16,259 nucleotides of DNA from Deltaproteobacteria bacterium. GTDB taxonomy: Bacteria; Desulfobacterota; Deferrimicrobia; Deferrimicrobiales; Deferrimicrobiaceae. The stretch is taken from the NCBI GenBank assembly GCA_025357175.1, contig JANXPS010000037.1, positions 1 to 16,259 on the forward strand, in the 5' to 3' direction. This document shows, in pieces, positions 5,940-15,983 of this stretch. The position numbers were made by a program, and so were the translations under genes. Position 1 is the stretch's first letter. Each line of letters begins with the position of its first letter. The notes beneath the pieces were generated by a model. The model did no database searches and was not told the origin of the DNA. It saw only the letters and a list, made by a program, of their open reading frames with translations.

Positions 5940-8630
5940 TTGGCAAACGTATCTTTGTTCGGCAGGAACGTCCATGCTCTCATCTGCCTGATCGCAGCCG
6001 CCGCGCTGCTTGGCTGTCTCGGCGGCCCGGCCGGAGCGAGTGTTGCGGCAACCGCCGGTCCTGCGATCGCTCCCCACGGGCGCGGCATCCTGCTCCTCTA
6101 TTCATACGGCCACGGCGGGCAGGGAATCGGGGTGTTCGACGAAGGGCTCCTCGCGAGCCTCCGGTCCGGTGGCGTCAAGCCGAACGACCTCTACTTCGAA
6201 TTCCTCGACCTCGAGCGCAACAAGCAGGACCCGGAATACGTCGATGATCTCCGGCACGACCTCCAGCGAAAATATGGCGGCGGCAAGATCGGCCTCATCA
6301 TCACGATCCAGCAGCCCGCCCGAAATTTCATCCTCGCCCGGGGGGCCGGAATCGCCCCGGGTGCACCGGTCATGACCGTCCAGGCGCCCGTCCCCGACGA
6401 GTCGGAGGCCGGCCGGCGGAAAATACTTTGCCAGGTCGGCAACTTCGACGTGAAAGGGACGATCGCGTTGGCGCTCGACCTTTTCCCGGCCAGCCGCCGG
6501 CTGGTGGTCGTCGCCGGATCGAGCGCCGCGGACAAAACGGCCGCGGCCGCCGTAGCCGTCGACCTGGCCCCGTTGAAGGACCGGCTTGCGATCGAATACA
6601 CCACGGGCCAGTCGCTGGATGAAATATTGAAAAATGTGGCGAATTTGCCGCCCGACACGATCCTCCTGTTCTCCCAGTTCAACCGGGACGGGAACGGCCG
6701 CGTGACGGTGTCCTACGAAGTCGAAGGAATGGTGGCGAAGGCGGCAAGCGGGCCGCTCTTCGGGCTCTACGATTTCAACCTGAGAAACGGCGGCGTCGGC
6801 GGTTCGGTGATCAGCGTCAGCGGCCTGGGCGAGAAGACGGGGCGGCTCGCCACCGAGATTCTGGACGGAAATCTCCGGCTGCTCGACTCGGTGACGGTCG
6901 AGCGGAATTTCCCCGTCCCCATGTTCGACTGGAAGGAGATCCGACGCCGGAATGGGCAAATTGAAAAACTTCCGGCCAACGCGGTGATTTTCAATAAACC
7001 GCAGACCCTCTGGGGTGCGTACCGTTGGTATGCCCTTGCGGGCGGACTCCTCTTGGCCACTCAGTCGCTCCTCATCGGGACGTTGCTGGTGCAGAGGCGC
7101 TGGAAGAAAAAAGCGTTGGCGCGGTACGCATCGGTCATCCGCACGGCGATGGACGGCGTTTGGCTGAACGACATGGAGGGGCGCGTTCTCGATGTGAACG
7201 ACGCCTATTGCGCGATGATCGGCTACGGCCGGGCGGAACTTCTTTTAATGGGCATCTCCGACGTCGAGGCGAACGAGGACCCTTTGAAAATCGGAGAACA
7301 CATCCAAAAGATAATCGAGACCGGGCAGGATCGCTTCGAGTCCAGGCATCGATGCAAGAACGGCGACATCATCGATGTCGAGGTCAGCGCGCAATTCCAG
7401 GAAGGGGACGGGAAACGGATCGTCGCCTTCATCCGGAACATAACCGGGCTGAAGGAGGCCCGGGAAAAGCAGAAGGCGATCGAGCTGCAACTGCTCCAGT
7501 CCCAGAAGATGGAGGGGATCGGACAGCTGGCCGGCGGGGTCGCCCACGATTTCAACAACATCCTGGCCGCCATGATGATGCATCTGTACATCCTGAAAAA
7601 CGACCCGAAGCTCGATCAGAAGACCCGGGAGGCATTGACCGAGCTCGAGAACCACACCAATCGGGCGGCCGCCCTGACCCGGCAGCTGCTTATGTTCAGC
7701 CGCAGGTCGGTCATGGACGTGCGATCACTCGATCTCAACGAGGTGGTGGCCAATCTGCTCAAGATGCTGGGGAGAATTCTCGGGGAGCACGTCACGCTCG
7801 TGTTCGAGCGCAGGTACACCCTGCCGCCGATCGAAGCCGATGCCGGGATGCTCGAGCAGGTGCTGCTGAACCTTGTGGTCAACGCGCGGGACGCCATGCC
7901 CCGCGGGGGACGAATCACGATCGCCACCGAGGCCGTCGACGTCGATCCCGGGAGGGCTGAGGGAAATCCGGCTCGCCGCGCGGGCCCGTTCGTCTGCCTT
8001 TCGGTTTCCGATACCGGATGCGGGATGGATGCGGGCACGCTCGGACGCATCTTCGAGCCGTTCTTCACGACCAAGGAGGTCGGAAAAGGAACCGGGCTCG
8101 GACTGTCGACGGTCGATGGCATCGTGGGCCAGCACCGGGGATGGATCGAGGTGGCCAGCGATGTGGGAGGGGGGAGCACCTTCCGGATCTACCTGCCGGC
8201 GTCGGCCAGGCCGGCGGAAATGGCGCAGGAAAACGGGACTCCTATGACGCCAGGCGGGAAAGAGACGATTCTGGTGGTGGAAGACGAGGCGAACCTCAGG
8301 AAGATCCTGACCGGGAATCTGAAGGCGCTGGGCTATCGGGTTCTCGAATCCGGAAACGGACCCGAGGCCATGACGATCTGGCGGGAGCAATGCGGCCGGA
8401 TCGACCTTTTGTTGACCGACATGGTGATGCCCGGAGGGATGACGGGGCTGGACCTGGTTGAAAAAATGCGGGCGGAGACGCCGGGTCTCAAAGTCATCGT
8501 CTCAAGCGGATACAGTGCCGAAACGACGCTTCCCGGCGAGGCGAAGCCCGGCGGGATCGTCTACCTTCCAAAGCCGTATACGATACCGGGGATGGCCACG
8601 ACCGTGCGCGATTGCCTCGACCGGCCATGA
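5940..8630 (+). CDS. Hybrid histidine kinase with ABC-type periplasmic binding domain
   Basis: The protein of 896 residues is a membrane sensor kinase with a built-in receiver. A signal sequence (about 11-37) leads into a periplasmic domain (about 45-350) of the ABC substrate-binding type (GRGILLLYSYGHGGQG, then PNDLYFEFLDLERNK). A membrane helix follows (about 362-385), then a PAS domain (about 393-505). The dimerisation domain has GGVAHDFNN with His536. The ATP-binding domain shows NLVVNARDAM (644-653), DTGCGM (691-696), FEPFFTTK and GTGLGLS. The C-terminal receiver (about 776-892) has Glu781-Asp782-Glu783, Asp827 and Lys878. All catalytic residues are present. The start is a TTG with only a weak AGG upstream, so the first codons are uncertain. 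LLGC at 23-26 looks faintly like a lipobox, but a normal signal anchor is likelier. No transporter genes are nearby. The output partner is not obvious. Confidence 0.93.
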   Translation: MANVSLFGRNVHALICLIAAAALLGCLGGPAGASVAATAGPAIAPHGRGILLLYSYGHGGQGIGVFDEGLLASLRSGGVKPNDLYFEFLDLERNKQDPEYVDDLRHDLQRKYGGGKIGLIITIQQPARNFILARGAGIAPGAPVMTVQAPVPDESEAGRRKILCQVGNFDVKGTIALALDLFPASRRLVVVAGSSAADKTAAAAVAVDLAPLKDRLAIEYTTGQSLDEILKNVANLPPDTILLFSQFNRDGNGRVTVSYEVEGMVAKAASGPLFGLYDFNLRNGGVGGSVISVSGLGEKTGRLATEILDGNLRLLDSVTVERNFPVPMFDWKEIRRRNGQIEKLPANAVIFNKPQTLWGAYRWYALAGGLLLATQSLLIGTLLVQRRWKKKALARYASVIRTAMDGVWLNDMEGRVLDVNDAYCAMIGYGRAELLLMGISDVEANEDPLKIGEHIQKIIETGQDRFESRHRCKNGDIIDVEVSAQFQEGDGKRIVAFIRNITGLKEAREKQKAIELQLLQSQKMEGIGQLAGGVAHDFNNILAAMMMHLYILKNDPKLDQKTREALTELENHTNRAAALTRQLLMFSRRSVMDVRSLDLNEVVANLLKMLGRILGEHVTLVFERRYTLPPIEADAGMLEQVLLNLVVNARDAMPRGGRITIATEAVDVDPGRAEGNPARRAGPFVCLSVSDTGCGMDAGTLGRIFEPFFTTKEVGKGTGLGLSTVDGIVGQHRGWIEVASDVGGGSTFRIYLPASARPAEMAQENGTPMTPGGKETILVVEDEANLRKILTGNLKALGYRVLESGNGPEAMTIWREQCGRIDLLLTDMVMPGGMTGLDLVEKMRAETPGLKVIVSSGYSAETTLPGEAKPGGIVYLPKPYTIPGMATTVRDCLDRP

Positions 8631-8651
8631 AAGGGAGCGCCCCCGACGCCG

Positions 8652-11288
8652 CTATTCGCGTGCGGCGAAGGTGACGGCCACCTCGGTCCCCGCGCCGGAG
8701 GCGTATCGCACCTCGCCGCCGAGCTGCCTGGCCAGTACGTCCACGATCTTCAACCCCAGGGTATCCGTTTTCCGCGGGTCGAAACCGGCGGGAAGGCCGA
8801 TGCCGTCGTCGCCGACGGTCAGGGTGCATGCGCCGTCCCGCTTCGTGAAGGAAATCGTCAACTTTCCCTGGGCTCTCCCGTCGAAGGCGTACTTGAGTGC
8901 GTTGGTCACGAGTTCGTTCAGGATGAGCCCGCACGGAACCGCCGTGTCGACGTCCAGCAGGACGTCCCCGACGTTGATCCGGGTCTCGATCCCCCTGCCG
9001 GGCCGATGATGGACGGCTTCGAGGCCGTTGACCAGGCTCCGTGCGTATCCGGCGAAATCTATCCTTGAAAGATCGGCCGCGGCGTAAAGCTTTTCGTGGA
9101 CGAGCGCCATCGACTTGATCCGCTGGCGGCTCTCTTCGAACATCGCCCTGTGCGCAGGGTCCGCGATCCGGCTTCCCTGAAGCGCCAGGAGGCTCGAAAT
9201 GACCGCCATGTTGTTCTTGACCCGATGGTGGATCTCCTTGAGCAGCGTCTCCTTTTCGCGGAGAGACGCCCGCAGCACGGTGTCCGCCCGCTTCCGTTCC
9301 GTGATGTCCTCGAGCAGCCAGATCGTGCCCTTGGACAAGTCCGTCGGCTCGATCGCCTTGCCGATATACCGCGTCATGATGCGGACGCCGTCTTTCCGGA
9401 TCAGCTCCTGCTCCGTCTCGAAGACGAGGCCACGGCTCAGCACCGGGTAGGCCTCCCGCCCGAATTTTTCGTAGGCTTCATCCGAAGGGTAGAGGACGCG
9501 GGTAGTCCGGGCCATCATCTCGGCTTTCGAATACAGGAACATCTCTTCCGTCCTGCGGTTGACCAGGATCTGCTTCCGGTCGACGATCTTGGAAATCCCG
9601 ACGGGGGCATTCTCGACGATGATGGCGAGCTCGTTCGTGACGTCGGCCAGTTCGCTTGTGCGTTCGCGTACCCGTTGTTCAAGCGATGCGTTGATTCGCC
9701 GGGTCTCGGTGAACTGCGTCGTCAGCGCGGCGGCCATGTTCCTGAAATTGCCGATCAGGCGATGGGCTTCCTCGAAGCCGCTTTCGGGCCACGAAATCCC
9801 CGGGGCGTCCATGTCAAGCCTGGCCGGCAGTTCGTACGTCAGGGCGCCGAGCTTTTCCAGCGTCAGGACGATCCTTCGACCCAGCAATTCGGCAAGCGCC
9901 AGCCCCGCGAGCAAAATCAGGAACAGCAGCGTCAGCTTGCCGGTGTAGTTGTCGTAGAGCATTTTCTGGAACGGGGCCACCGGCTGTTCCAGGATCAGTC
10001 TCCACTCCGTCCGGTCGCCCACCGTGCTTTCCGCGACGTAGAAGGATTTGTTCCATCGTTCCGAAATCGAAGTGTTCGGATGCACGGCCGGCACCCACCG
10101 GCTGATCCCGCCATCGAGCCGGTCGATCGTTCCCTCGCCGCGCGCAAAGGGGGACATGACCTTCTGCCCGGGGCGGTTGCTCATGATGACGGTGCCGTTT
10201 TTATCCAGCAACGTGTAGACCGAGGGGTTTCGTGCGGAACTCAGGTCGAGGTACGCCTTTATCTGGTCGAGGCTCAGCACGCCGATGACGTAGCCGCCGT
10301 ATGCCCCGCGAATGACCACCGGTGCCAGGACCGATACGGCCGGCTTGGGGGTGCCGACCCTGGCCAGGACCACTTCGGAGAGCATCGGCTTCAGCGTTTG
10401 CCTGAGGACCGGGATGAAGGGGCGGTCGGCGAAGCTCTTGCCGATGCTGGCCACCCCGAACTCGTCGATCGGCGGGAAAATGGCCGAGGCGGTGGCCTCC
10501 CGATCCAGCAACCCGATCCGGAGAAAATTGAGATCCGACTTGCAGGCCTGTTCGAGGGAGGGCTGCATGCGTTGCGGAGATCTCGTGACGGCCATTTCCG
10601 CCAGGTTGAGAATGGCGGTCTTCCGGTTCCCGACCCAGGTTTCCATGCGCTGGCTCATGCGCTGGCTGTCCTGCGCCAGCGTCGTGCGGATGCGGCGGTC
10701 GATTTCGTTGAAGTCGGTCCGGCTGCCCACCGCCAGGAGGATCAGCGCCGGGAACAGGACGAAGAACGCCAGCAGGTCGGTCACGATCTCCCGGTACGAC
10801 GTCAGCGAAGAGCGGGAGCGAAGCGAGTAGCCGGTGAAGAGCAGCCGGGCGACCAGGGCATTCGCGATGCCGTTCACCGCCTGCTTGATCATGACGATCT
10901 GCGTATTGCTCGCCGGAAGATGCATGACGACGTGGTGGAACAGGTAGGCCAGCGGCATGCCGGCGAGGAGCCAGTAGAGCGTGTCCGCCAGCACCATCCC
11001 CATCCTGCGGTGCCTCATCAGCCAGGCGACGGCAGCGACCTCGGCGGTCATGATGATGATGGAGTAGGGGTGGTTCCAGAGGACGAACGTGTATCCGGCG
11101 ATCGCGGCGGCGGCCAGGATTCCCCGCGCGGGTCCGAGGAACTGCAGCGCCAGCATGGCGAAGATGCTGCCGAAGAGGAAGTCGATATCGAGGAAGATCG
11201 GGAACCTGAAATAGTTGCCCGCCAGGCCGGCGGCGACCAACGCCAGGAGGAAAGCGTTGTCGAGCGGTTTTTTCCCCTCCGGGTTCAT
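8652..11288 (-). CDS. Membrane-bound Cache-PAS-HisKA_2 sensor histidine kinase
   Basis: The protein is 878 residues long from the chosen ATG. Residues about 10-190 form a multi-spanning membrane domain of about five or six helices (FLFGSIFAMLALQFLGPARG, NHPYSIIIMTAEVAAVAWL, ADTLYWLLAGMPLAYLFHH). An extracytoplasmic Cache-like domain spans about 195-445, closed by another helix (452-470) and a HAMP-like coiled coil (to about 545). A PAS domain spans about 548-665. The kinase core has LLKEIHHRVKNN (His687-688), NELVTNALKYAF (791-802), GDDGIGLP and TLGLKIVD. The core is a close paralogue of the GAF kinase at 4449. A 12-base tandem duplication at 10644-10667 repeats Ser-Gln-Arg-Met in the Cache domain. 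The start is uncertain: another ATG lies 9 codons upstream (11315), and neither has a good ribosome site. It converges on the hybrid kinase with a 21-base gap and has no adjacent regulator of its own. Confidence 0.92.
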   Translation of the reverse strand: MNPEGKKPLDNAFLLALVAAGLAGNYFRFPIFLDIDFLFGSIFAMLALQFLGPARGILAAAAIAGYTFVLWNHPYSIIIMTAEVAAVAWLMRHRRMGMVLADTLYWLLAGMPLAYLFHHVVMHLPASNTQIVMIKQAVNGIANALVARLLFTGYSLRSRSSLTSYREIVTDLLAFFVLFPALILLAVGSRTDFNEIDRRIRTTLAQDSQRMSQRMETWVGNRKTAILNLAEMAVTRSPQRMQPSLEQACKSDLNFLRIGLLDREATASAIFPPIDEFGVASIGKSFADRPFIPVLRQTLKPMLSEVVLARVGTPKPAVSVLAPVVIRGAYGGYVIGVLSLDQIKAYLDLSSARNPSVYTLLDKNGTVIMSNRPGQKVMSPFARGEGTIDRLDGGISRWVPAVHPNTSISERWNKSFYVAESTVGDRTEWRLILEQPVAPFQKMLYDNYTGKLTLLFLILLAGLALAELLGRRIVLTLEKLGALTYELPARLDMDAPGISWPESGFEEAHRLIGNFRNMAAALTTQFTETRRINASLEQRVRERTSELADVTNELAIIVENAPVGISKIVDRKQILVNRRTEEMFLYSKAEMMARTTRVLYPSDEAYEKFGREAYPVLSRGLVFETEQELIRKDGVRIMTRYIGKAIEPTDLSKGTIWLLEDITERKRADTVLRASLREKETLLKEIHHRVKNNMAVISSLLALQGSRIADPAHRAMFEESRQRIKSMALVHEKLYAAADLSRIDFAGYARSLVNGLEAVHHRPGRGIETRINVGDVLLDVDTAVPCGLILNELVTNALKYAFDGRAQGKLTISFTKRDGACTLTVGDDGIGLPAGFDPRKTDTLGLKIVDVLARQLGGEVRYASGAGTEVAVTFAARE

Positions 11289-11538
11289 GACGTATACAGT
11301 ACCGCAAACACGCATGCCCCGAAACGTTATCTCCGGAATAGACCTACCGGTTTCCACGCGACGGTTCGAAGAATCCTATTCTGCATCCGCCGCTCTCGCC
11401 TCCGGAGGGCGTCACTGCAGTGGTTGGGTGGTGAGATATGCAGCCAGGGTCGCATCGCGGCCCAAGGTCGGGTAATATGGTGTCTCGTTTCTCTCCCCGG
11501 CAAATTGGCCCGATGGATCCATGACGGAGGATACCTGC
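11289..11538. promoter_or_regulatory. Divergent region between the membrane kinase and parE, with two palindromes
   Basis: The 250-bp gap drives parE on the plus strand and the kinase on the minus strand. Two perfect 10-bp palindromes lie 4 bases apart: CCTCCGGAGG (11399-11408) and CACTGCAGTG (11413-11422). TAATAT at 11473-11478 could be a -10 element for parE but has no good -35 partner. No gene is supportable here. Confidence 0.35.
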
Positions 11539-13515
<1,977 letters not shown>

Positions 13516-15816
13516 ATGAGTGCCGACACGAACGCCCCCACCCACATCCTGCCCTGGCGCGACTATATCCCCGCCGACGAGGGCATGTCGCGCTGGTACT
13601 TGAGCTACGCGGTCTCCACGCTGATCATGCGCGCGATCCCCGACGTGCGCGACGGCCTCAAGCCGGTCCACCGCCGCATCCTCTACGCGATGCACCAGCT
13701 GAGCCTCGGGCCCAAAAGCCCGCACAAGAAGGCGGCCCGCGTGGTCGGCGACGTCATCGGCAAGTATCACCCCCACGGCGACGCGAGCGTCTACGAGGCG
13801 ATGGTGCTGCTCACGCAGGACTTCAACATGCGCCACCCGCTGCTCGACGGGCAGGGGAACTGGGGATCGATCGACGGCGATCCCGCCGCCGCGATGCGCT
13901 ACACGGAATGCCGGCTGACCGAAATCTCGCAGCTGCTGCTGTCCGAACTCGACCTGGGTACCGTCGACTTCCGTCCCAATTACGACGGCAACGACTCCGA
14001 GCCCGTGAGCATGCCCTCGCGCGTCCCGACGATCCTCATGAACGACCAGATGGGCATCGCGGTCGGGATGGCGTCCGACATCCCGGGGCACAACCTCAAG
14101 GAGGTCTGCGCGGCCGCCGAGACGCTGCTGCTTGACCCGAAGGCCACGCTCCAGGATCTCCTGAAGCACGTCCCCGGGCCCGATTTCGCGACAGGCGGCC
14201 AGATCATCACGCCGCGCGCCGAGATCGACGAGATCTACCGGACGGGACGCGGCATGCTCACCGTCCGCAGCCGCTGGGAGGTGAAAAAGGATCCGGAAGG
14301 ATGGCGAATCGTCGTCTTCGAACTGCCCCCGAAAATCTCCCCGGAAAAGGTGCTCGGCGAATTCGAGGAGCTGTCGAACCCGACGCCGAAAAAAGGGAAA
14401 AAACCGGGCGACAGCCAGCTTACGCCCGACCAGAAAAGCATGAAGGCCGAGATGCTCGGGCGAGTCTCCGCTGTCAACAACGCCGCGGGGCAGGGCACTC
14501 CGCCGGTCCAGATCGAGATCTACCCGAAATCGCGCCGGCAAAATCCCGAAGAGCTGATGGGCTACCTGTGCAGCGTGACCAGCCTCGAGTCGCGCGTGAA
14601 GGTCAACCAGTGCGTGGTTTCCCTCGACGGATTCCCGCGCCAGATGGGAATGCTCGAGATCCTGCGCGACTGGTGCGCCTACCGGACCGAGACGGTGGTC
14701 CGCCGGACGCAGTCTCGGCTCGACAAGGTCGACGCCCGGATCCACATCCTCGAAGGCTTCGCGAAGGTGCTCCTCGACATCGACGAAGTGATCCGGATGA
14801 TCCGCGCCTCCGACTCCGATTCCGAGGCGAAGGCGAAGCTGATGTCCCGCTGGACGCTGTCCGAAATCCAGGCCGACAAGGTTCTGGACATGCGGCTGCG
14901 GCAGCTCACCCGGCTCGATTCGATCGCGATCGACAAGGAGCTGGGCACGCTGGGAGACGAGCGCCGTGAGTTGCTCAAAATGCTGTCGGACAAGAAGACG
15001 CTGATCCGACGGATCGCGGCCGAGCTCCGCGCCGACGCGGCGAAGTTCGGCACGCCGCGGCGCACGGTGATCGAGGAGGCCGCCCCGGCGGTCTTCGAGG
15101 AAACGGTGAGCGACGACCCCGTCACTCTCGTCCTGTCGCGCAAGGGGTGGCTGCGGTCGCGGCAGGGGCACGGGCTCGAGGCGTCGGGCCTGGGCTTCAA
15201 GGACGGCGACGCACTCCACACGACGCTGGAAACCACCACCGCCCGCTCCGTCGTCCTGATGGACAGCCAGGGCCGGGCGTACACCATTTCCGCGGGCGCG
15301 ATTCCCGGCGGCCGCGGCGACGGCGTGCCGGTCGCCTCGCTGATCGATCTCCCCCCGGGGGCGCGAATCGTTGCGGCGTTCCTCGGCAACGAGAAGGACC
15401 GCCTGCTGCTGTCGAGCACGATCGGTTACGGCTTCGTGACGGAAGTCGGCAACCTGATGGGCCGCGTCAAGGCGGGCAAGGCGATCGTGAACGTGAAGGA
15501 CGGGGAAATGCTGCCGCCGATACACCTGGGCCCGAAGGACGACAGGGTGTTCGCCGCGTCGGGCGCGGGTTATGCGCTCGTCTTCCCGCTTTCCGAGGTG
15601 CTCGAATACCCCAAGGGACAGGGGTGCAAGCTGATCGCGCTCAAGCCGGGCGAAGAGTTGCTGCGGCTCGTCGCATGGTCGAAGGAGGTGCTGCTGCCCG
15701 CGGTTCGCGGAAACGGCGTGACCATGACCCGGGCGCAGCTCGAGGAGGAGTACCTCCGGAGCCGCGGCGCCCGCGGCCGCCTGCTGCCGAAGAACGTGGC
15801 GGTGAACCGGCTGTAA
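13516..15816 (+). CDS. parC: DNA topoisomerase IV subunit A (ParC)
   Basis: ParC is the DNA-cleaving subunit of topoisomerase IV and forms the A2B2 enzyme with ParE. The 766 residues are close to the usual length. The winged-helix core starts at about 28 (YLSYAVSTLIMRAIPDVRDG), with the catalytic Tyr129 in AMRYTE. A long coiled-coil tower (about 375-505) has RIHILEGFAKVLLDIDEVI, and the C-terminal pinwheel (about 520-750) lacks a GyrA box, which supports ParC. The quinolone-contact region reads HPHGDASVYEAM: the position that is Ser80 in E. coli ParC is Ala90 here, while the Glu84 equivalent is kept (Glu94). The ATG follows the parE stop with no gap, and GGAGG lies in the parE end (near 13500), so the two genes are co-transcribed and coupled. 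Confidence 0.96.
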   Translation: MSADTNAPTHILPWRDYIPADEGMSRWYLSYAVSTLIMRAIPDVRDGLKPVHRRILYAMHQLSLGPKSPHKKAARVVGDVIGKYHPHGDASVYEAMVLLTQDFNMRHPLLDGQGNWGSIDGDPAAAMRYTECRLTEISQLLLSELDLGTVDFRPNYDGNDSEPVSMPSRVPTILMNDQMGIAVGMASDIPGHNLKEVCAAAETLLLDPKATLQDLLKHVPGPDFATGGQIITPRAEIDEIYRTGRGMLTVRSRWEVKKDPEGWRIVVFELPPKISPEKVLGEFEELSNPTPKKGKKPGDSQLTPDQKSMKAEMLGRVSAVNNAAGQGTPPVQIEIYPKSRRQNPEELMGYLCSVTSLESRVKVNQCVVSLDGFPRQMGMLEILRDWCAYRTETVVRRTQSRLDKVDARIHILEGFAKVLLDIDEVIRMIRASDSDSEAKAKLMSRWTLSEIQADKVLDMRLRQLTRLDSIAIDKELGTLGDERRELLKMLSDKKTLIRRIAAELRADAAKFGTPRRTVIEEAAPAVFEETVSDDPVTLVLSRKGWLRSRQGHGLEASGLGFKDGDALHTTLETTTARSVVLMDSQGRAYTISAGAIPGGRGDGVPVASLIDLPPGARIVAAFLGNEKDRLLLSSTIGYGFVTEVGNLMGRVKAGKAIVNVKDGEMLPPIHLGPKDDRVFAASGAGYALVFPLSEVLEYPKGQGCKLIALKPGEELLRLVAWSKEVLLPAVRGNGVTMTRAQLEEEYLRSRGARGRLLPKNVAVNRL

Positions 15817-15831
15817 GCAGGGGAAAACGGC

Positions 15832-15852
15832 CTGTTCGGAACGCTTGAACAG
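15832..15852. terminator. Possible hairpin terminator after parC
   Basis: CTGTTC (15832-15837) and GAACAG (15847-15852) form a 6-bp stem with a 9-base loop, 16 bases past the parC stop, and flanking GG/CC could extend it with a bulge. There is no T-run, so termination may be weak or Rho-assisted. Confidence 0.35.
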
Positions 15853-15890
15853 CCCTAATGGAATGATGCAGTTATTTGCCGATGTCTGCC

Positions 15891-15919
15891 TTGACATCCA
15901 ACCCGTGATTGAAGAAGAT
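15891..15919 (+). promoter_or_regulatory. Possible promoter of the crotonase-like gene
   Basis: A consensus TTGACA at 15891-15896 lies 17 bases before GAAGAT (15914-15919), which matches only three of six -10 positions. It is 65 bases upstream of the next start codon, a sensible distance. Confidence 0.3.
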
Positions 15920-15983
15920 GGGCGCTCTCCATCAGTGGTTTTGGTCGTCGCCGTAGCAACCCATCCTACCAAGGGAGTGGTCC

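Noticed and set aside
5940..6020. Lipoprotein signal (LLGC) on the hybrid kinase
   Set aside because: The lipobox is poor and a lipid anchor would be unusual for a protein with a downstream membrane helix; a normal signal anchor explains it.
5718..6077. N-terminal extension of the GAF kinase by 120 codons
   Set aside because: It is low-complexity, would run into the start of the divergent hybrid kinase, and a GTG with a strong ribosome site lies right before the GAF domain.
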